Shown: piece by piece, positions 44,059-51,787 of the stretch
Layout: every line of letters begins with the position of its first letter
How positions within the stretch are numbered: position 1 is the first letter of the stretch
Source of the DNA: Pseudideonella sakaiensis
GTDB lineage: Bacteria > Pseudomonadota > Gammaproteobacteria > Burkholderiales > Burkholderiaceae_C
Direction: 5' to 3'
DNA: 51,787 nt
Assembly: GCF_001293525.1 (NCBI RefSeq)
Contig: NZ_BBYR01000046.1
Location: 1 to 51,787 of the forward strand
Notes under the pieces: model-generated
Database searches by the model: none
What the model saw: the letters and a program-made list of their open reading frames with translations, nothing else
What the model was told of the DNA's origin: nothing
Translations under genes and position numbers: made by a program

Positions 44059-45659
44059 CCGCGGCCGCGACGCCCGTCGCCCCCGTCACCGTCTACGTGC
44101 CGCGCGACTCGGCCGCGCTCGCGGTCGGCGCCGACGCGGTGGCCCGCGCGATCCTGCGCGAGGCCGCGGCGCGCGGCCACGCGGTGACGCTGGTGCGCAA
44201 CGGCTCGCGCGGGCTGTTCTGGCTCGAGCCGCTGGTGGAGGTCGCGACGCCGGCCGGCCGCCTGGCCTACGGGCCGGTGACGCCGCAGGACGTGCCCGGC
44301 CTGTTCGACGCCGGCTGGCTGCACGGCGGCCGCCATGCCCTGGGCCACGGCCCGACCGATGCCATCCCCTACCTCGCGCGGCAGGAGCGGCTGTGCTTCG
44401 CGCGCATGGGCCTGACGGACCCGCTCTCGCTGGACGACTACGCCGCCCACGGCGGCTGGGCCGGGCTGCGGCAGGCGCTCGCGCTCGCGCCGGCCGAGGT
44501 GGTGCAGCAGGTGCTGGACAGCGGGCTGCGCGGCCGCGGCGGCGCCGCCTTCCCGGCCGGCATCAAGTGGAAGACCGTGCTCGGCGCGCCCGGCGAGACC
44601 AAGTTCGTGGTCTGCAATGCCGACGAGGGCGACTCCGGCACCTTCTCCGACCGCATGGTGATGGAGGGCGATCCCTTCCTGCTGATCGAGGGCATGGCGA
44701 TCGCCGGCGTCGCGGTCGGCGCGACCCAGGGCTTCGTCTACGTGCGCTCGGAGTACCCGCACGCGATCGCGGTGCTCGAGGCGGCGATCGCGCGTGCCGA
44801 GGCGGCCGGCTGCCTCGGCGACGACCTGCTCGGCAGCGGCCGCCGCTTCCACCTCGCGGTGCGCAAGGCCGCTGGGGCCTATGTCTGCGGCGAGGAGACC
44901 GCGCTGCTGGAAAGCCTGGAGGGCAAGCGCGGCATCGTGCGCGCCAAGCCGCCGCTGCCGGCGCTGCAGGGCCTGTTCGGCCGGCCCACCGTGGTCAACA
45001 ACGTGATCACGCTGGCCACCGTGCCCTGGGTGCTGGCGCACGGCGCCGCGGCCTACCGCGACTTCGGCGTCGGCCGTTCGCACGGCACGCTGCCGATCCA
45101 GCTGGCCGGCAACGTGCGCCACGGCGGGCTGGTCGAGAAGGCCTTCGGCGTCACGCTGCGCGAGCTGCTGTTCGACTACGGCGGCGGCACCGCTTCCGGC
45201 CGGCCGGTGAAGGCGGTGCAGGTCGGCGGGCCGCTCGGCGCCTACGTGCCCGAGTCGCAGTGGGACCTGCCGCTGGACTACGAGGCCTATGCCGCGGTCG
45301 GCGCGGTGGTCGGCCACGGCGGCATCGTGGTGCACGACGACCGCGCCGACCTGGCGCGGCTGGCGCGCTACGCGATGGAATTCTGCGCGCTCGAGTCCTG
45401 CGGCAAGTGCACGCCCTGCCGCATCGGCTCGACGCGCGGCGTCGAGGTGATCGACCGGCTGCGTGCCGCGCCCGCCTACGGCGACGGCCCGGCCCGCCGC
45501 GTGCAGCAGGTCACCCTGCTGCGCGACCTGTGCGACACGATGCTGCACGGCAGCCTGTGCGCGATGGGCGGCATGACCCCCTACCCGGTGCTGTCCGCGC
45601 TGGACCACTACCCGCAGGACTTCGGGCTGCCCGCGCCCGACGGCCGCGCGGCCGCCTGA
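44055..45659 (+). CDS. fdsB: NAD-dependent formate dehydrogenase beta subunit (NuoF-like)
   Basis: The diaphorase subunit reducing NAD+; 534 aa. A thioredoxin-like N-terminal domain is followed by the FMN/NAD-binding core (GLRGRGGAAFPAGIKWK, NADEGDSGTFSDR, AYVCGEETALLESLEG) and the [4Fe-4S] loop ESCGKCTPCRIGSTRG. The start is GTG at 44055, within the fdsG stop codon; this gives the family N-terminus, and no ATG is nearby. It is followed 11 bp later by fdsA. Confidence 0.95.
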   Translation: MTAAATPVAPVTVYVPRDSAALAVGADAVARAILREAAARGHAVTLVRNGSRGLFWLEPLVEVATPAGRLAYGPVTPQDVPGLFDAGWLHGGRHALGHGPTDAIPYLARQERLCFARMGLTDPLSLDDYAAHGGWAGLRQALALAPAEVVQQVLDSGLRGRGGAAFPAGIKWKTVLGAPGETKFVVCNADEGDSGTFSDRMVMEGDPFLLIEGMAIAGVAVGATQGFVYVRSEYPHAIAVLEAAIARAEAAGCLGDDLLGSGRRFHLAVRKAAGAYVCGEETALLESLEGKRGIVRAKPPLPALQGLFGRPTVVNNVITLATVPWVLAHGAAAYRDFGVGRSHGTLPIQLAGNVRHGGLVEKAFGVTLRELLFDYGGGTASGRPVKAVQVGGPLGAYVPESQWDLPLDYEAYAAVGAVVGHGGIVVHDDRADLARLARYAMEFCALESCGKCTPCRIGSTRGVEVIDRLRAAPAYGDGPARRVQQVTLLRDLCDTMLHGSLCAMGGMTPYPVLSALDHYPQDFGLPAPDGRAAA

Positions 45660-45670
45660 AGGAGCAGCCC

Positions 45671-48613
45671 ATGTCCCCGTCCCTGCACGAGACCGACCAC
45701 GGCACCCCGCGCCGCGACAGCGAGGTCGAGGTCACGCTGGAGATCGACGGCCAGCCCGTCACCGTGCCCCAGGGCACCTCGGTGATGCGCGCGGCCGTCG
45801 AGGCCGGCGTGCACGTGCCCAAGCTCTGCGCCACCGACAGCCTGGAGCCCTTCGGCTCCTGCCGGCTGTGCCTGGTCGAGGTCGAGGGCCGGCGCGGCTA
45901 CCCGGCCTCCTGCACCACGCCGGTCGAGCCCGGCATGAAGGTGCGCACGCAGAGCCCGAAGCTGCAGGACCTGCGCAAGGGCGTGATGGAGCTCTACATC
46001 TCCGACCACCCGCTGGACTGCCTGACCTGCAGCGCCAACGGCCGCTGCGAGCTGCAGGACATGGCCGGCGTGACCGGGCTGCGCGAGGTGCGCTACGGCG
46101 TCGGCGGGCAGCACGGCGGCGCCCACCACCTGGACAGCCCGAAGGACGAGTCCAACCCCTACTTCAGCTACGACCCGAGCAAGTGCATCGTCTGCAACCG
46201 CTGCGTGCGGGCCTGCGAGGAGACCCAGGGCACCTTCGCGCTGACGATCAGCGGCCGTGGCTTCGAGAGCCGGGTGTCGCCGGGCCAGGACCAGGCCTTC
46301 ATGGACAGCGAGTGCGTCAGCTGCGGCGCCTGCGTCGAGGCCTGCCCGACGGCGACGCTGCAGGAGAAGTCGGTGATCCGGCTCGGCCAGCCCGAGCATG
46401 CGGTGCTGACCACCTGCGCCTATTGCGGCGTCGGCTGCGGCTTCAAGGCCGAGATGAAGGGCAGCGAGGTGGTGCGCATGGTGCCGTGGAAGGACGGCGC
46501 CGCCAACGAGGGCCATGCCTGCATCAAGGGCCGCTTCGCGTGGGGCTATGCGACGCACGCCGACCGCATCACCACGCCGATGATCCGCCGCCGCATCACC
46601 GACCCCTGGCAGGTGGTGGGCTGGGACGAGGCCATCGCCTACGCGGCCGGCGAGTTCCGCCGGCTGCAGGCCGCGCACGGCCGCGACGCGGTCGGCGGCA
46701 TCACCTCGTCGCGCTGCACCAACGAGGAGACCTACCTGGTGCAGAAGCTGGTGCGCGCCGGCTTCGGCAACAACAACGTCGACACCTGCGCCCGCGTCTG
46801 CCACTCGCCGACCGGCTATGGCCTGAAGCAGACGCTCGGCGAATCGGCCGGCACCCAGACCTTCCGCTCGGTCGCGCAGGCCGACGTGGTGGTGGTGATG
46901 GGCGCGAACCCGACCGATGGCCACCCCGTCTTCGCGTCGCGGCTGAAGCGCCGGCTGCGCGAGGGCGCGCAGCTGGTGGTGATCGACCCCCGCCGCATCG
47001 ACCTGGTGAAGTCGCCGCACGTGCAGGCGGCCGAGCACCTGGCGCTGCGCCCCGGCACCAACGTCGCGATGGTCACCGCGCTCGCGCACGTGGTCGTCAC
47101 CGAGGGCCTGGTCGACGAGGCCTACGTCGCGCAGCGCTGCGACGACAAGAGCTTCCGCGAGTGGCGCGCCTTCGTCGCCCGGCCGGAGAACGCGCCCGAG
47201 GCGACCGAGGCGGTGACGGGGGTGCCGGCGGCCGCGGTGCGGGCCGCCGCGCGGCTGTACGCCACCGGCCGAAGCGACGGCACGGCCGCGACGCTGGCGG
47301 ACTTCGTCGCGCGCCACGGGCGCCGGCCGAATGCCGCGATCTACTACGGCCTCGGCGTCACCGAGCACAGCCAGGGCTCGACCACGGTGATGGGCATCGC
47401 CAACCTCGCGATGGCCACCGGCAACGTGGGGCGCGAGGGCGTGGGCGTGAACCCGCTGCGCGGCCAGAACAACGTGCAGGGCTCCTGCGACATGGGCTCC
47501 TTCCCGCACGAGCTGCCCGGCTACCGCCACGTGTCGGACGCGACGACGCGGGCGCTGTTCGAGGAGGCCTGGCAGGTCACGCTGCAGCCCGAGCCCGGCC
47601 TGCGCATTCCCAACATGTTCGACGCCGCGCTGGCGGGCCGCTTCAAGGGCCTGTACTGCCAGGGCGAGGACATCGTCCAGTCCGATCCGAACACCCAGCA
47701 CGTGGCGGCCGCGCTGATGGCGATGGAGTGCATCGTCGTGCAGGACCTGTTCCTGAACGAGACGGCGCGCTACGCCCACGTCTTCCTGCCCGGCTCGAGC
47801 TTCCTCGAGAAGGACGGCACCTTCACCAATGCCGAGCGCCGCATCTCGCGGGTGCGCAAGGTGATGCCGCCGAAGGCCGGGCTGGCCGACTGGGAGGTGA
47901 CGGTGAAGCTGGCGAATGCGCTCGGCTGCCCGATGGACTACGCCAGCCCGCGGGCGGTGATGGACGAGATCGCCCGCCTGACGCCCAGCTTCCACGGCGT
48001 CAGCTACGACAAGCTGGACCGCCTCGGCAGCCTGCAGTGGCCCTGCAACGAGGCGGCGCCCGAGGGCACGCCGACGATGCACGTGGACCACTTCGTGCGC
48101 GGCAAGGGGCGCTTCATCATCACGCAGTACATCGCCACCGACGAGAAGGTGACGCGCCGCTTCCCGCTGATCCTGACCACCGGGCGCACGCTGTCGCAGT
48201 ACAACGTCGGCGCGCAGACGCGGCGCACCGAGAACCTGCGCTGGCATGCCGAGGACCGGCTGGAGATCCACCCGCACGACGCGGAGGAGCGCGGCATCCG
48301 CGACGGCGACTGGGTCGGCGTCGCGAGCCGCGCCGGCGAGACGGTGCTGCGCGCCACGCTGACCGACCGGGTGCAGCCGGGCGTGGTCTACACCACCTTC
48401 CACTTCCCCGAGTCCGGCGCCAACGTCATCACCACCGACAACTCCGACTGGGCCACCAACTGCCCCGAGTACAAGGTGACCGCGGTGCAGGTGATGCCGG
48501 TGATGCAGCCCTCGGAGTGGCAGCAGGACTATGGCCGCTTCCGCGCGGTGCAGGACGCGCTGCTGGCGCAGCGCCGCCCGCGCGAGCGCGACGAGGCGGT
48601 GCCGGCGAAGTGA
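45671..48613 (+). CDS. fdsA: NAD-dependent formate dehydrogenase alpha subunit (Mo-bis-MGD catalytic)
   Basis: Oxidises formate to CO2 at a molybdenum site. The 980-aa protein has an N-terminal [2Fe-2S] domain (Cys53, 64, 67, 81), a His/Cys-ligated cluster (HPLDCLTCSANGRC), two ferredoxin clusters (CIVCNRCVRAC, CVSCGACVEACP), the [4Fe-4S] of the Mo domain (CAYCGVGCGF), and the catalytic Cys in DTCARVCHSPTGYG. A Cys at that position shows it is a non-selenium enzyme. Cytoplasmic, without a Tat signal. The enzyme supplies NADH and can fix electrons from formate. Confidence 0.97.
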   Translation: MSPSLHETDHGTPRRDSEVEVTLEIDGQPVTVPQGTSVMRAAVEAGVHVPKLCATDSLEPFGSCRLCLVEVEGRRGYPASCTTPVEPGMKVRTQSPKLQDLRKGVMELYISDHPLDCLTCSANGRCELQDMAGVTGLREVRYGVGGQHGGAHHLDSPKDESNPYFSYDPSKCIVCNRCVRACEETQGTFALTISGRGFESRVSPGQDQAFMDSECVSCGACVEACPTATLQEKSVIRLGQPEHAVLTTCAYCGVGCGFKAEMKGSEVVRMVPWKDGAANEGHACIKGRFAWGYATHADRITTPMIRRRITDPWQVVGWDEAIAYAAGEFRRLQAAHGRDAVGGITSSRCTNEETYLVQKLVRAGFGNNNVDTCARVCHSPTGYGLKQTLGESAGTQTFRSVAQADVVVVMGANPTDGHPVFASRLKRRLREGAQLVVIDPRRIDLVKSPHVQAAEHLALRPGTNVAMVTALAHVVVTEGLVDEAYVAQRCDDKSFREWRAFVARPENAPEATEAVTGVPAAAVRAAARLYATGRSDGTAATLADFVARHGRRPNAAIYYGLGVTEHSQGSTTVMGIANLAMATGNVGREGVGVNPLRGQNNVQGSCDMGSFPHELPGYRHVSDATTRALFEEAWQVTLQPEPGLRIPNMFDAALAGRFKGLYCQGEDIVQSDPNTQHVAAALMAMECIVVQDLFLNETARYAHVFLPGSSFLEKDGTFTNAERRISRVRKVMPPKAGLADWEVTVKLANALGCPMDYASPRAVMDEIARLTPSFHGVSYDKLDRLGSLQWPCNEAAPEGTPTMHVDHFVRGKGRFIITQYIATDEKVTRRFPLILTTGRTLSQYNVGAQTRRTENLRWHAEDRLEIHPHDAEERGIRDGDWVGVASRAGETVLRATLTDRVQPGVVYTTFHFPESGANVITTDNSDWATNCPEYKVTAVQVMPVMQPSEWQQDYGRFRAVQDALLAQRRPRERDEAVPAK

Positions 48614-48665
48614 CGCGGCGCACAGTGACGGCAGACCGGGCCACCCGGCGCCAGGCGGTCGGGCC

Positions 48666-49529
48666 ATGACCCCCGGGGACACGCTCGTCGAGGAAGGCGC
48701 GGCCTGCCGGCTGCCGGTGCTGCGCTGCCGCGATGGCAGGGTCGGGCGCGGCGAAGACTGGGTCGCCGAGGAGATGCCGGTGGCGCTGGCCTTCAACGGC
48801 ATCTCGCACGCGGTGATGCTGGCCACGCCGGCCGACCTGGAGGACTTCGCGCTCGGCTTCGCGCTGGCCGAGGGCCTGCTCGACGGCCCGTCGCAGTGCT
48901 ACGGGATCGAGGTCGAGCCCGGCCCGCAGGGCCTGACGCTGCAGCTGCGCGTGGCCGCGGCCGCCGAGGCGCGGCTGAAGGCGCGCCGGCGCACGCTGGC
49001 CGGCCGCACCGGCTGTGGCCTGTGCGGCCTCGACAGCCTGGAGGCGCTGGCGTGCCGGCCGGCGGGGCCGACGCCGCCGCCCGTCGCGATCGCACCGGCG
49101 GCCGTGGCGCGCGCGATGCGCGAGCTGGCGGCGCTGCAGCCGCTGAACCGGGCCACCGGCGCGGTGCATGCCGCGGCCTGGTGCGCGCGCGACGGCGCGG
49201 TCCGCCTGCTGCGCGAGGACGTCGGCCGCCACAACGCGCTGGACAAGCTGATCGGCGCGCTCGCGCGGCCGCCGCGCGGCGAGCCGTCCTTCGACGCGGC
49301 GACCGGCTTCGTCGCCGTCACCAGCCGGGCCAGCGTCGAGATGGTGCAGAAGGCGCTGGTGCTCGGCGCGCCGCTGCTGGCCGCCGTCTCGGCCCCGACC
49401 GCGCTGGCGGTGCGACGGGCCGACGAAGGCGGCCTGAGCCTGGTCGGCTTCGCCCGCGGCGACGACCTGGTCGCCTACACCCACCCCGGCCGGCTCGGGC
49501 TCGCGCCCGCGGCGGATGCGCCGGCCTGA
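48666..49529 (+). CDS. fdhD: formate dehydrogenase sulfur-transfer/accessory protein FdhD
   Basis: Sulfurates the molybdenum cofactor of formate dehydrogenase; called fdsC in Fds operons. The 287-aa protein has the Cys motif TGCGLCGLDS that carries the sulfur, REDVGRHNALDKLIG and TSRASVEMVQKAL, all FdhD signatures. It starts 52 bp after fdsA and precedes fdsD by 15 bp. Confidence 0.94.
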   Translation: MTPGDTLVEEGAACRLPVLRCRDGRVGRGEDWVAEEMPVALAFNGISHAVMLATPADLEDFALGFALAEGLLDGPSQCYGIEVEPGPQGLTLQLRVAAAAEARLKARRRTLAGRTGCGLCGLDSLEALACRPAGPTPPPVAIAPAAVARAMRELAALQPLNRATGAVHAAAWCARDGAVRLLREDVGRHNALDKLIGALARPPRGEPSFDAATGFVAVTSRASVEMVQKALVLGAPLLAAVSAPTALAVRRADEGGLSLVGFARGDDLVAYTHPGRLGLAPAADAPA

Positions 49530-49544
49530 CCCCGAGACAACCCG

Positions 49545-49781
49545 ATGCACGCCGACCACCTGATCCGCATGGCCAACCAGATCGGCGCCTTCTTCGAGGC
49601 GATGCCCGACCGCGCCGAGGCGCTGGAGGGCGCGGCGCGCCACCTGCGCAGCTTCTGGGAGCCGCACATGCGGCAGGAGCTGCTGGCGCAGGTGGAGGCG
49701 GGCGCGGGTGGCGAAGGGGCCGGCCTGGCGCCCTTCATGGCCGAGGCGCTGCGGCAGCACCGGGCGCTGGTCGCCGGCTGA
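49545..49781 (+). CDS. fdsD: formate dehydrogenase delta subunit
   Basis: A 78-aa small protein with the family pattern IRMANQIGAFFEAMPDR...HLRSFWEPHMR. Needed for assembly or stability of the Fds enzyme in related bacteria. It is the last gene of the operon. The following 285 bp to the Cache gene show no gene or clear terminator. Confidence 0.93.
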   Translation: MHADHLIRMANQIGAFFEAMPDRAEALEGAARHLRSFWEPHMRQELLAQVEAGAGGEGAGLAPFMAEALRQHRALVAG

Positions 49782-50066
49782 ACGGTCGCGCGGCGGCGGC
49801 GACCGACTCCACCGGTCTCGGCCTCGGCCGCGGTCGGCGCGGCGTCGGCGCCGAGGCGGGGAGAAGACGCCCGGGGCGCCTGCACGGCCGTCGCCCGAGG
49901 CGGGCTGCCGCGGCGGCTGCGGGCGGTAGCGATCGCACGAAATGCGGGCGATTCGTTTGATCGACCTCAAGGATCGGGCAGGTCGGCCGAAACCCGGCTC
50001 AGCGCGCGTGTTACGCCGCCCGTGTCACCCCCGTCTCGACCCCGTTTCGACCCCGAAGGAGTTCCC

Positions 50067-50561
50067 ATGAACCGCCGCCTCGCCCTGTTCGCCGCCGCCC
50101 TGTTGTCCACCGCCGCCGGCCTCGCCCAGGCGGTGGAAGACCCGCGCGCCACCATCGACGCGCTGGAGGCGCGGCTGGCCAAGATCGGCACGCCCAAGCT
50201 CGAGGGCACCGACATGGCGCGCGACAAGACCGTGCCGGCGATCTACTACGGCGCCCGCAAGATCAACAACAACTACGACGTGGTCGACGAGATCCGCAAG
50301 GGCACCGGCGCCACCGCGACGATCTTCGTCAAGGAAGGCGACGAATTCGTGCGCGTCAGCACCAACGTGCTGACCCCCGAGGGCAAGCGTGGCGTGGGCA
50401 CCACGCTGGCGCGTGCCAAGGCCTACGACGCGGTCTCGAAGGGCCAGGAGTTCTGCGGCGACGTCGATGTGCTCGGCACCCCCTTCGCCGCCTGCTACCG
50501 CCCGATCAAGGACGCCGCCGGCAAGGTGATCGGCGCGACCTACATCGGCTACAAGAAATGA
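50067..50561 (+). CDS. periplasmic single-Cache domain protein
   Basis: A 164-aa exported protein: Sec signal ending AGLAQA, then a Cache_3-type domain (PAIYYGARKINNNYDVVDEI, GATATIFVKEGDEFVRVSTNV, FCGDVDVLGTPFAACYRPIKDAAGKVIGATYIGYKK in abbreviated form). Two Cys may form a disulfide. Such stand-alone periplasmic Cache proteins bind small organic acids. AAGGAG lies 8 nt upstream. It is 41 bp before a chemoreceptor gene, so it may present ligand to that receptor (inference). Confidence 0.85.
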   Translation: MNRRLALFAAALLSTAAGLAQAVEDPRATIDALEARLAKIGTPKLEGTDMARDKTVPAIYYGARKINNNYDVVDEIRKGTGATATIFVKEGDEFVRVSTNVLTPEGKRGVGTTLARAKAYDAVSKGQEFCGDVDVLGTPFAACYRPIKDAAGKVIGATYIGYKK

Positions 50562-50602
50562 TGCCGGCCCCCGGACGCTGAACGGTCAAGGAGGAACGAG
50601 CG

Positions 50603-51787
50603 ATGGCATCCCCACCCCCGATCCCGGGACGTCTGCAAGGACGATGGAACCGCCTGCCGATCGGCAGCCGGCTGGCCGCGGCCTTCGGCGTGGTGCTGCT
50701 GCTGACGGCGGTGCTCGGCGTGTTCTCGGTCATCGCGCTGACGCGGGTCAGCGCGGCCTCGGACGAGGTCGCGATGAAGTGGCTGCCCGGCGTGAGCCAC
50801 CTCGCATCGGCCCGCGCGGCGGTGCTCGAGCTGCGCGAGCTGGAGGTCAAGCACAGCCGCGCCGAAGACGCCAGCACCATGGCCGAGTACGAGGACAAGA
50901 TGCGCGCGGCGCGCGGCCGCACCGACGAGCACCTCGGCGCCACGGGCCGGCTCGTCGACGACGACGAGGACCGCACGCTGTTCGGTGCCATCACCAAGGC
51001 CTGGCCCGAGTACCTGAAGGTGCACGACCGGGTGGTCGGCTTCAAGGCGCCGGCCGACCGGGCCGATGCGCGCGACATCTCCGACGGTGCCGCGAAGATG
51101 GCCGCCGACGACGTGCTGGCGGCGATCGACAAGCTGTCCGCCCACGGTTTCGAGGAGAGCCAGGCCACGGCCCAGGCGGCGCATGGGCTGTTCGTCCAGG
51201 CGCGCGGCTGGGTGGTCGGGCTGGCGCTGCTGGCGCTGCTGTGCGGCGTGGCGGCCGCCGCCACCATCACCGCGCAGTTGATCCGCCAGCTCGGCGGCGA
51301 GCCGCACGAGGCCGCCGAACTGGCGCGCGCGGTGGCGGCCGGCGACCTGTCGACCCCGGTGCGCCTGCGCGCAGGCGACAGCCGCAGCCTGATGGCCCAG
51401 CTGCACGAGATGCAGCAGGCGCTGGGCCGCGTGGTCGCGACCGTGCGCAGCGGCTCCGAGGGCGTGGCGACCGCCAGCGCCGAGATCGCCCAGGGCAACA
51501 ACGACCTGTCCGGGCGCACCGAGATGCAGGCCAGCGCGCTGGAACAGACCACCGCGTCGATGGGCGAGCTCGGCTCGACGGTGACGCAGAACGCGGACAA
51601 CGCCCGCGCGGCCGACCAGCTGGCGCGCAATGCCAGCGCGGTCGCGACGCGCGGCGGCGAGGTCGTCGGCCAGGTGGTCGACACGATGAAGGGCATCAAC
51701 GAGAGCTCGAAGAAGATCGCCGACATCACCGGCGTGATCGACGGCATCGCCTTCCAGACCAACATCCTGGCGCTGAACGCCGCGGTG
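50603..51787 (+). CDS. methyl-accepting chemotaxis protein (5' part, cut by window end)
   Basis: Chemoreceptor with 395 residues visible. TM1 is about 22-46, then a four-helix-bundle periplasmic domain (to ~200), TM2 203-224, a HAMP domain ([21 protein letters not shown]) and the start of the signalling domain ([26 protein letters not shown], and [13 protein letters not shown] at the very end). It is the Tsr/Tar-like class common in Burkholderiales. AAGGAGG precedes the ATG. The signalling tip and C-terminus lie beyond the window. Confidence 0.95.
   Translation, partial: MASPPPIPGRLQGRWNRLPIGSRLAAAFGVVLLLTAVLGVFSVIALTRVSAASDEVAMKWLPGVSHLASARAAVLELRELEVKHSRAEDASTMAEYEDKMRAARGRTDEHLGATGRLVDDDEDRTLFGAITKAWPEYLKVHDRVVGFKAPADRADARDISDGAAKMAADDVLAAIDKLSAHGFEESQATAQAAHGLFVQARGWVVGLALLALLCGVAAAATITAQLIRQLGGEPHEAAELARAVAAGDLSTPVRLRAGDSRSLMAQLHEMQQALGRVVATVRSGSEGVATASAEIAQGNNDLSGRTEMQASALEQTTASMGELGSTVTQNADNARAADQLARNASAVATRGGEVVGQVVDTMKGINESSKKIADITGVIDGIAFQTNILALNAAV

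Noticed and set aside
49782-50066. Possible small gene or flagellar-type promoter between fdsD and the Cache gene
   Set aside because: No coding frame with a ribosome site and no convincing sigma-28 (TAAA-N15-GCCGATAA) match.

Overview
The window is about 52 kb of very GC-rich DNA with near-saturated G/C at third codon positions. Gene content points to a Burkholderiales-type betaproteobacterium of the Rubrivivax/Leptothrix/Methylibium kind: an NAD-dependent Fds formate dehydrogenase, an intracellular PHB depolymerase, TRAP transport, and a glycine-riboswitch-controlled gcv operon. Genus is an inference. No rRNA, tRNA, CRISPR array or intact insertion sequence was seen.

Layout. 1-5.4 kb: an OmpA-like lipoprotein, then a gluconate module (a GntR-type LacI repressor divergent from gntK and a TRAP dctQMP set, with two matching palindromic operators). 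5.5-8.2 kb: PHB depolymerase, a GST-like protein with an Ala/Pro/Lys/Arg-rich tail, and a cupin. 8.4-11.9 kb: an accessory island with visibly lower GC. It holds an intact three-gene operon (TIGR04255-family protein, a helix-turn-helix protein with a hydrophobic segment, and a protein with a THDCD motif). The operon lies between two diverged fragments of an N6-adenine DNA methyltransferase N-terminus, followed by a truncated BrnA-like antitoxin. 11.9-23 kb: a TldD/PmbA protease pair, a Ser/Thr kinase fused to a Cache-HAMP sensor and coupled to an alpha/beta hydrolase, a lipoprotein hydrolase behind a TetR-type palindrome, a transglutaminase-like protein and an aldo/keto reductase. 22.7-24 kb: a small operon with a double-glycine-leader Ser/Thr-rich peptide and a periplasmic ClpP-like protein.

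24-30.8 kb: glycine catabolism, gcvT-gcvH-gcvP-sdaA, behind a tandem glycine riboswitch; glycine goes to CO2, ammonia and a C1 unit, and SdaA drains serine to pyruvate. 30.8-35.2 kb: a SoxR-type regulator divergent from a questin-oxidase-like gene, then a c-di-GMP-I riboswitch leading into an S53 (sedolisin) peptidase with Ig-like repeats. 35.3-42.2 kb: CoA-binding protein, MetY sulfhydrylase, an exported methyltransferase, an APC permease, an acyl-CoA ligase and an ECHDC3-like enoyl-CoA hydratase homologue. 42.2-49.8 kb: a ModE/PBP-type regulator divergent from fdsGBA-fdhD-fdsD. 50.1 kb to the end: a periplasmic single-Cache protein and the 5' part of a chemoreceptor cut by the window edge.

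The best candidates for something undescribed are the TIGR04255/HTH/THDCD trio embedded in methyltransferase debris, the GG-leader peptide with its ClpP-like partner, and the c-di-GMP-riboswitch-controlled sedolisin.
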